Of a stretch of DNA of 15,467 nt, positions 10,201 through 15,467 are shown piece after piece. How positions within the stretch are numbered: position 1 is the first letter of the stretch; each line of letters begins with the position of its first letter. The stretch covers positions 1-15,467 of the forward strand of contig OUQQ01000501.1 of assembly GCA_900404475.1 (NCBI GenBank). The letters run 5' to 3'. The translations under genes were made by a program, and so were the position numbers. The notes beneath the pieces are model-generated. The model saw only the letters and a list, made by a program, of their open reading frames with translations, was not told where the DNA came from and did no database searches. The stretch is from Spongospora subterranea. Lineage: Eukaryota; Endomyxa; Phytomyxea; Plasmodiophorida; Plasmodiophoridae.

Positions 10201-12618
10201 GAACCGAAGAATTGGACCGAATCGCGGATAGAAACGAAGATACAAGCTCAACGGAGACAGGAACAACGGAGTGCAACTATTGTGAATTGTCAAAACTGCG
10301 GTCAATAAACGCATTAGAAAAACCTGGGACATCACTGCCTGCGAAAGATAATCCAATACAGCAGAACAAAAATCGTTCCCGTGTTCATCGATTCGGAGTT
10401 GAAGCCACTATAAAGTGCAATCAAAATCAGGAAACTGAACAAAAATAATAGCGCACCTTATCGAGATTTAAAAATTCTCTTCGAGAGGCAAGGGCCGCAA
10501 AATCAATCGCGAACCTGAAAGGACGCGACTCCAAAATTACAGTCAAAGAGTCTTTGATCTCTTGAGAGAGATCGAGGATGCGTAATAAGAAGGAATAGTC
10601 TTCCAAATATATATGGACCATTTTTGAGACAACGACAGACGCATCAAATGCCCAAACGTGTGATAAAACAGGACCTAACAAAAAGTCAAATACAAACGAA
10701 AAAACAACAACAGAAAAAATTACTTGAATGACCAGAAACCCTTAGATATTTAGGTATCAAGATGTCTAACAGCTCTTCCTTTAATACTGAATTATGAACA
10801 CTTATTTCAGCCAGCGCTGACAACAAAACTTCCGGACAATGCTCTAATGGGGAATTGAACAGCGCTCGAACAGCGCCATAGAGGTCAGAATCGCCCTGAA
10901 ACAGACCAAGTTAATGGGACGGTCGTTGTCGAATTATCAAACAGATAACCATCTCGATGAGAGTCCGGATAAGATCTAAAGACTTCCAACTGTTATTTGA
11001 CATGCCGTAACCGGTTCCGCATGGTGAAGCGACTCCAGGAATTGGCTGAACGATATGCTCGGAACGACCAAAGTCGAGGGCTATATCAACGATTAATACA
11101 AAATACATCACAGTTGAAAAAAAAACACCTGAACAGCCGATTGCCATTCTGATAAGTGAAAGATGACCAATTTGGTTTGTCCAGGAAGTAAAAAGGATAT
11201 CTAGAGGGAACTGGCTTTTGGGAAGGGCAAGATGGTGCGCCTCCATCAAAATTTCAAGCGACCGTTGGTCCTGATATGTAAAGTGAACAAAACAAGAACC
11301 AACTACGGTACACAATGAAATTGAGACCTTGACGATAAATCCCTCCCGATCAAAAAGCCTGAAGACGTTGTGCCATCTAATGTGAGGAAATAGCTTAGAA
11401 ATTGTAGAAATAAACACTGGGACATTCCAGGTTAACGGCGCGGTGCCGTCAACCAACAAAACCGGGGCAGCTTGACCGCCTACAAGACAGTTTATAAAAA
11501 TGTAAATCGCAAAACACAAAACAGACCTTGGGATTCCCAGTTGTTATTAACAACCATGGAAAAGACCGACGGCAACGTTTCGTCGTTGTGCAATCCCGAA
11601 TATGTTCTGGCAAACATTGCAATGCAGTCAGAGACGTCGACCTCCGTTATTGTTGGAAATTGCTTGAGAATATCCGAAAGTAATGAGGTCGAGCTGCATG
11701 CGGAATATCCTTGATCGCAAAGTAGCTGTGTTATAGTGCAGCCAATACCTTCCAAATTGTTAACAGGTACAGAGGCCTATAATCTTCATTAATAAGGCTA
11801 TAACGCTTCGACATAAGATATCACCTTGACAACCGCATTGGTGCAAGACGTATCGTAGAGAATGGGAAGCAGCAAAGCTGACCCTGTCATTTCTGGATGG
11901 CGTTGTCTATTTCCAATGTTAGAGAGTGGTGATGAACAGTTTTGTTTTGCTCATAAACCTCATGGCGTGCATCACAGATTGACTTGTTAATTCCGTGACT
12001 GCAGGCGAATGCTTAACGAAATCGGCAAAACAATGCAAAATTGTTTCGGGCAACGAGGGATCGGATGCAATCTCGTTTATGTTGGCGATGAGATAGGCTT
12101 CGCCCTGAGACGCAACAATCACAATAACACAGAACGGGAAAATCCACACGAACCTGTTTTGCGGAGGTTGCAGATGATGAGCCAAATAGCGCCAAGGCTA
12201 GCTGGACGCATGAAGGCAGCGATAAATGTAGCGCTGATATTATCAAAGATAGTAAGTCATTGTTACCCTCAATAGACTGACAGATCACGTTATATAATGG
12301 CATGGATCTCAAAGTCAAGTTTTTACCTCAAAAGCCGAAGTAAAAATTCCCATGAAGAGAATGTTTTCGGTACTGCCTTCGAAAAATGCTTTAGCTGCCT
12401 GAAGCTGCGCCTTATTAGCGGTAGGCAAATAGGTCAAATAAGACTGAATAATGAATATATCTGTATCAGCGCCATATATTGCCCTCAACTACAAATGATG
12501 ATCAGAGCTTCGCAGGAATATAATCCTATATTGAACTGACATCACTGATAACTTCAAAAAAGACAGCCACATTGGCATCGTTTAAATCGCGGATAAGTTC
12601 GGAGACTTTCCAGTACAT
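4274..12618 (-). CDS. CNOT1: CNOT1/NOT1, scaffold subunit of the CCR4-NOT deadenylase complex
   Basis: NOT1 is the cytoplasmic scaffold that holds the CAF1/CCR4 nucleases and the CNOT9 and NOT2/3 modules for mRNA deadenylation and repression. Exons (transcript order): 12541-12618, 12327-12488, 12154-12276, 11959-12104, 11825-11906, 11527-11776, 11328-11479, 11129-11270, 10950-11080, 10724-10895, 10457-10674, 10324-10407, 10031-10276, 9595-9981, 9298-9541, 9045-9253, 8779-8995, 8540-8729, 8109-8490, 7873-8049, 7642-7812, 7314-7550, 7110-7262, 6941-7035, 6642-6793, 6439-6593, 6146-6322, 5773-6090, 5445-5672, 5170-5394, 4867-5118, 4605-4813, 4409-4543, 4274-4358. The product is about 2,127 residues, close to yeast NOT1 and shorter than the human protein. 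Domains: N-terminal helical repeats to ~residue 580 ([22 protein letters not shown]), TTP-binding-type domain ~640-790 ([26 protein letters not shown]), MIF4G ~870-1080 ([33 protein letters not shown]), DUF3819/CNOT9-binding ~1150-1320, NOT1 C-terminal domain ~1700-2127 ([42 protein letters not shown]). The start ATG at 12618 is the first in frame; an in-frame stop lies about 90 nt upstream. The exon pair at 6642-7035 is the only uncertain part. Confidence 0.95.
5395..5444 (-). other. GC-AG intron in CNOT1
   Basis: The exon ending TTTTTGCAG is followed by GCATGT rather than GT, and the intron ends GCTAG, length 50 nt, phase 0. Splicing here joins LFTFLQ to VYLRVACL, which aligns without a gap to the corresponding LFKYL...FLR segment of animal CNOT1. 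A GT donor one base off (T|GTCTTT) would shift the frame and lose the strongly conserved [16 protein letters not shown] exon. Confidence 0.72.
6794..6940 (-). other. Best-supported but uncertain 147-nt intron in CNOT1
   Basis: The upstream exon (from 7035) and the downstream exon (to 6642) are each phase-fixed by their outer junctions, and an intron must remove the in-frame stop near 6899. The donor AT|GTCACT and acceptor CTAG|GTCC fit the phase and join ...[11 protein letters not shown]... to [11 protein letters not shown], which resembles the NOT1 helix pair in this region. The intron is about three times longer than its neighbours, and other donors are possible. Confidence 0.4.
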
Positions 12619-12630
12619 CGTCTGCGTGAA

Positions 12631-12651
12631 GGAGGGGGTGCGCCCCCCTCC
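12631..12651. repeat. GC-only hairpin 12 nt upstream of the CNOT1 start codon
   Basis: GGAGGGGG (12631-12638) is followed by a 5-nt loop and CCCCCTCC (12644-12651). The stem is 8 perfect pairs, seven of them G-C, with one further A-T pair at the base. It would sit in the 5' leader of the CNOT1 mRNA, directly before the ATG at 12618, if transcription starts farther upstream. Confidence 0.6.
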
Positions 12652-12799
12652 TCCCTCGAACCCATTGTCATCTGGGCCCGCCACGACGACCGACACACCT
12701 TTCTAGACTCGAAACCACCACGAATACGGACCGACCAACAGTCAATTTCAATGATGAAGAGCGCCACGGACTACAGTAGGGTGATCAACGTTTTTTTAT

Positions 12800-12866
12800 G
12801 GTAAGAGGAGACCCACCTCCTACCTAATGGTCTTACCGCAAAGACAACCCGTTACTGATAATGGGT
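12800..12866. repeat. Two adjacent hairpins
   Basis: Hairpin 1 pairs GGTAAGA (12800-12806) with TCTTACC (12831-12837); an alternative inner stem pairs AGGAG (12806-12810) with CTCCT (12817-12821). Hairpin 2 pairs ACCCGTTA (12847-12854) with TAATGGGT (12859-12866) across a 4-nt CTGA loop, with one G-T pair. Confidence 0.55.
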
Positions 12867-13096
12867 CGATAACGTTTGTAACTTGTTGAGTAACGGTCAC
12901 GACCAGATGAGCCCAGATCACGACGCTAGAAGTCGAGCAATAGCTCCTCACGTTTCGATAGTGCGCGAGGATCGGTCGACTGTAACAACTTCAGGGCGCC
13001 GGCCGTAATGTTTCAATTGGACATGGTGCGGTACTACAAGTTCACTGCAAGAGGGAATATCGTTGATGTGCACAGCAGCGTTGGGTGTGCCTTACG

Positions 13097-13146
13097 CTGT
13101 TGGGATCAACAGATTGGCAACCTGAGGTCATACCTGGGTTGTTGCC
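13097..13146. repeat. Two further hairpins next to an AATAAA
   Basis: CTGTTG GGAT CAACAG (13097-13112) is a 6-bp stem with a 4-nt loop. GGCAAC (13116-13121) pairs with GTTGCC (13141-13146), enclosing an AGGT-CAT-ACCT inner stem. A plus-strand AATAAA follows at 13166. Confidence 0.5.
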
Positions 13147-13190
13147 GGCTATTCAGACTGTAATCAATAAACACGGATCGTTTTCATAAG

Positions 13191-13196
13191 TTTATT
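13191..13196 (-). promoter_or_regulatory. Candidate poly(A) signal AATAAA for His-rich gene B
   Basis: AATAAA on the minus strand lies 135 nt after the stop codon of the histidine-rich gene B. The position suits a 3'-end signal, but a hexamer alone is weak evidence. Confidence 0.4.
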
Positions 13197-13330
13197 AAAC
13201 AACATCGTTCATTCGCCGGGTAAAGAACATATAGAAAGTCAACTCAGTAATTATCATCGTCATCGTGATCATGTTCACTAATAACAACAACATGATCAGA
13301 AATTCAAATGAAGCAAGGCGACACGAGTTT

Positions 13331-13822
13331 TTACTCTGAGTCGTGATCAAAACCTTCTTCATGCCCATCATCGTGATGATCATGCGAATGATGTTCGGCC
13401 ATATGATTGATCGAATGGCCCTGTGGTTCGACTCAGTCAAACACAATGATCGCCGCAAACCACTCACATGATTCTCAGAATGGGAATCTTTTCCGCTGAC
13501 CGTGGCAGTAATGAACGCTATAGTTATCAGCTTTACCTTATCTTTTGCCAATCCCTACAGAAAGTATCGGGGCACTGTGTTGTTAAACCACTAACTTGTC
13601 ATTACCTCCATTACGTGATCCCCTTCGTCCAAGTGGTATTCGTCCTCTGTATGGCAAATCAGGGCCAGATACTAATCAGCTCATTTGATACGTCGAAATA
13701 CCTTCGTCGTGGCCATCGCCGTGATCGTCCACAACATTCTGTGAGCCATGATTGCCGCCACCATTGGCTAGTGTGGTCCCGATAATAATACACGATAATA
13801 GTAATATAATAAGTCGGGACAT
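13331..13822 (-). CDS. Secreted histidine-rich protein B (four exons)
   Basis: Exons are 13702-13822, 13606-13646, 13468-13554 and 13331-13420, separated by GT-AG introns of 55, 51 and 47 nt; every junction keeps frame. The product is 112 residues. It starts with a clear signal peptide (MSRLIILLLSCIIIGTTLA, cleavage likely after residue 19), then a Gly/Asn/His segment (NGGGNHGSQNVVDDHGDGHD), an acidic exon (EDEYHLDEGDHVME), a moderately hydrophobic exon (KVKLITIAFITATVSG) and a His/Asp/Glu tail (MAEHHSHDHHDDGHEEGF) ending DHDSE. It resembles protein A at 3606-3989 in size, signal peptide and His/acidic/Gly tail (GHEEGF versus DDHEGF), so the two may be diverged paralogues. Metal binding is inferred from composition. 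The internal hydrophobic exon is odd for a secreted protein; it could be membrane-associated, or exon 3 may be spliced differently. The ATG lies 59 nt downstream of the stop of the same-strand gene at 13882-14732. Confidence 0.7.
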
Positions 13823-13844
13823 TATTGCCAACTGACAATAATCT

Positions 13845-13852
13845 TGACGTAA
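13845..13852. promoter_or_regulatory. CRE-like site TGACGTAA upstream of His-rich gene B
   Basis: This is a CREB/ATF-type bZIP element (TGACGTAA) 23 bp before the ATG at 13822, inside the 59-bp gap between two same-strand genes. It is supported by sequence match only. Confidence 0.3.
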
Positions 13853-13877
13853 CTGTCAAAAGGAGCTAAAGAAAAGT

Positions 13878-13884
13878 TGACTCA
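13878..13884. promoter_or_regulatory. bZIP/AP-1-type site upstream of His-rich gene B
   Basis: TGACTCA (TGAGTCA on the minus strand) lies 56 bp before the ATG of His-rich gene B and overlaps the TGA stop codon (13882-13884) of the gene upstream. The minus-strand extended 10-mer TGAGTCAACT also occurs at 3445 upstream of His-rich gene A. Confidence 0.42.
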
Positions 13885-14732
13885 TGGTGTATGGTGGGTA
13901 TTGAACTGGCTAAAACCAGGTAGAGGCTGCGATAAGAAATCGGATGGATAAGGCATCGTGATGTCCAGCAATGAGCGTTCGCCAACAGGTTGCATATTCA
14001 GTTCGATATCGGGGTCAACTTGTATTGAGTTGTTGACTTCCTGCGTCATTATCATATTAAACGACAAATCATTGCCCCTTTGGTTAGAAGTCGTCCTGTT
14101 AGCTATTGCATTAGCAATGACGAACGACTCGGAAGGGCATGAGTAAAAAGCAATGGAACGATTAGCAGCGTCGACATCGGTGGCATCATCCTTGATTGGT
14201 GAAGCAGAGGGTGAAAACGGTTGCTGTGAAAGAGTCACATCTAACTCGTCCACCTGTGAGATATTCCCTTGAGATTCCTGCACACCCCATTCGTGCTGTA
14301 AGTTTCGAACACAGGCGTTTGGGTTGCTATGTGCATCGTGTTTGAGATGGTTGGGCGTGGCGGCAACGATTAATCGGCTTGGATTTTCGACCGATGATAT
14401 GGCCTTTGGAGTGGCTTTAACGATCCACTGCGGTTGCGGAGCCAACTTGCGTTCTTATCCAAAAGACTTGAATAAAAATTCGAATCAAAAATGTGAAAGA
14501 ACATATACCTGCCCCAATGATTCGGCCAAGATGTTGGTCGAAACCCTTCCCATGGAACACCTTGTAATTTTCTGTTAAATTATTGTAAAACGGAATGAGT
14601 TTTGCGAACCTGCTGCCACGTTGTATCTTGATCCAAAGCCAAAGAGGATCGAGCCGTAATTGCCAGACATGCCTCGGCGTATTTCAACTTGAATGCAGAT
14701 GCGTAATCGGACGAGGATCGTGTGGCACCCAT
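13882..14732 (-). CDS. Uncharacterised protein, three exons
   Basis: Exons are 14610-14732, 14509-14571 and 13882-14445, joined over introns of 38 nt (14572-14609) and 63 nt (14446-14508), both GT-AG and phase 0; the product is 249 residues. The N-terminal part (start MGATRSSSDYASAFKLKYAE) contains an amphipathic helix (LKYAEACLAITARSSLALDQ) and a second short helical stretch (NILAESLGQ). The longer C-terminal part is rich in Ser, Asn, Asp, Gln and Pro with no regular hydrophobic pattern, so it is probably disordered. That layout suits a nuclear or regulatory protein, but I recognise no family and assign no function. The ATG at 14732 is the first in the frame that joins the exons. An alternative 5' exon farther upstream cannot be excluded, because the sequence above 14800 is repetitive. 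The same strand continues with His-rich gene B after 59 nt. Confidence 0.58.
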
Positions 14733-14971
14733 ATTTCTCGGCTGCTCACAGCAACTCCAAGTGCTTGGAGAATCGAAACAGGAAGAACGTTTCCTGTACA
14801 AACCACGTATACACTGTATACTAGGGAATGCGACCACTCGGATTTTTTTCGCGCATTTTTTTTTTTTGAAAAATCCCTGAGGGTTGGCCGTAAACTACCT
14901 AGGGAATTCGAGAGACGCACACGCACAATTCCGGAAAAAGTTTGACCGTAAACTATGGGCGGCTTGAAAAA
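14733..14971. other. Upstream flank with homopolymer tracts and a short direct repeat
   Basis: No gene is supported here. The stretch includes long T tracts near 14845-14870 and two copies of a TTG(G/A)CCGTAAACTA motif, near 14885 and 14941. These probably belong to the repeat block that follows. Confidence 0.4.
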
Positions 14972-15031
14972 GCAGGGCATATTCGCAGGGCATTTTCAAA
15001 ACTGCGCGGATGCCCTGCGAATATGCCCTGC
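14972..15031. repeat. Perfect 22-bp inverted repeat (hairpin)
   Basis: The left arm 14972-14993 and right arm 15010-15031 are exact reverse complements over 22 bp, separated by 16 nt. Each arm is itself two copies of GCAGGGCAT around ATTC, so the structure is a double palindromic repeat. It looks like a transposon end or recombination by-product and could form a strong hairpin or cruciform. Confidence 0.85.
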
Positions 15032-15044
15032 GAATTACAGTGAG

Positions 15045-15136
15045 ACGTTTTTTTTCAAAATGTAGCAGACCCCCGGATTTTTCCATAATAAAACCTCTCT
15101 ATAAGAAGTACAAACTCTGTTAAGTACGCAAAGTAC
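15045..15136. repeat. Direct repeat, copy 1 (about 92 bp), pogo-end-like motifs
   Basis: The copy runs from ACG and a T tract through CCCCCGGATTTTTCCATAAT and AAACCTCTCTATAA to GTTAAGTACGCAAAGTAC. The second copy starts at 15191. The AAACCTCTCTATAA motif resembles terminal repeats of pogo-superfamily transposons (CAGTGAAACCTC...); this likeness is from memory and tentative. A further variant, TACAGTGAAACCTCCATATA, follows immediately at 15134. Confidence 0.8.
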
Positions 15137-15190
15137 AGTGAAACCTCCATATAAGGTACAGCCCATAAAAGGTACAGTTCCATATATGGT

Positions 15191-15280
15191 ACGTTTTTTT
15201 TTCAAAATAGCAAACCCCCGGATTTTCCATAATAAAACCTCTCTATAAAAAGTACAAACTCTGTTAAGTACGCAAAGTAC
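15191..15280. repeat. Direct repeat, copy 2 (about 90 bp)
   Basis: This is nearly identical to 15045-15136 with a few substitutions and small indels, offset by about 145 bp. The spacer between the copies holds three GGTAC-containing sub-repeats (AAGGTACAG, AAAGGTACAG, ATATGGTACG). Confidence 0.8.
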
Positions 15281-15308
15281 ACCTTGGTTGGTCACGGAGT
15301 TACCTACG

Positions 15309-15340
15309 CTGTTCTATATATGGTCCATTTTTTTCTGTAC
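15309..15340. repeat. Partial third copy of the repeat spacer
   Basis: GTTCTATATATGGTCCATTTT here matches GTTCCATATATGGTACGTTTT before copy 2, so the array decays rightward. The remaining sequence to 15467 shows no gene or clear repeat. Confidence 0.55.
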
Positions 15341-15467
15341 ACCACATTCGGATCGCCCAATAAATACCGTAGACTTTGGTGTCCTGGCCCCCTTGGAGTC
15401 TTGGCCCCCCTATGTACATTTTTATGCGCAGTATGCAAACCCTGTAATCTCGGTTCAATACCCAATG

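Larger units (their letters stand above)
12619..13330. other. Hairpin-rich non-coding region between CNOT1 and the His-rich gene B
   Basis: This is 712 bp without a credible coding frame. It holds the 5' leader/promoter side of CNOT1 and the 3' end of His-rich gene B. At least five short inverted repeats occur between 12631 and 13146, and a plus-strand AATAAA (13166-13171) lies 20 bp from a minus-strand AATAAA (13191-13196). It looks richer in G+C than its surroundings around 12880-13080. It may hold a structured transcript or a small non-autonomous mobile element; neither is proven. Confidence 0.5.

Noticed and set aside
10911..11519. Single 202-codon minus-strand protein with apparent membrane segments
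   Set aside because: Its hydrophobic pieces are introns read through in frame (for example 11271-11327 and 11081-11128); the exonic parts are CNOT1 segments.
13097..13112. Possible LTR ends (TGTTG...CAACA)
   Set aside because: The two motifs are only a few bases apart and form a hairpin; no second LTR, primer-binding site or polymerase frame is present.
14972..15280. CRISPR-like repeats
   Set aside because: Only two to three long, diverged copies with no uniform spacers, in an intron-bearing eukaryotic context; they fit transposon-derived repeats.

Overview
The window is nuclear DNA from a eukaryote with very compact, intron-rich genes. Most introns are 47-55 nt, follow GT-AG, and interrupt almost every gene. 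The ABC transporter has the Adp1/ABCG layout common in fungi and some protists, and the gene spacing is tight. A fungus, perhaps an early-diverging lineage, is the best guess, but the sequence does not prove it. There is no bacterial operon logic, CRISPR array, rRNA or tRNA that I can see.

Layout, left to right. Positions 2-1167 (+) hold the 3' part of an ABCG-type half transporter, mainly its membrane domain. Positions 1632-1919 (+) are a decayed pogo/CENP-B-type DDE transposase fragment. Positions 2520-2963 (-) hold a small TPR-like protein in two exons. Positions 3606-3989 (+) hold a short secreted histidine-rich protein in two exons. Positions 4274-12618 (-) are filled by one gene of about 34 exons encoding CNOT1/NOT1, the scaffold of the CCR4-NOT deadenylase complex. 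I rebuilt its exon chain by hand; reading phase closes at every junction, leaving one uncertain stretch (6794-7035). Positions 12619-13330 are non-coding and rich in hairpins. Positions 13331-13822 (-) hold a second secreted histidine-rich protein in four exons. Positions 13882-14732 (-) hold an unrecognised protein in three exons, whose stop codon lies only 59 nt from the start codon of the histidine-rich gene. From about 14850 to 15340 the sequence is repeats: a perfect 22-bp inverted repeat, two 90-bp direct repeats, and motifs resembling pogo-family transposon ends.

The most interesting signal is the pair of histidine-rich secreted proteins. They have almost identical lengths (111 and 112 residues), lie in inverted orientation on either side of CNOT1, and share His/Asp/Glu/Gly-rich tails. 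They are also the only genes I found with bZIP (AP-1-type, TGASTCA) sites immediately upstream, including a shared 10-mer. This suggests a co-regulated, probably metal-binding, secreted family that plain ORF calling misses, because both genes are split by short introns.
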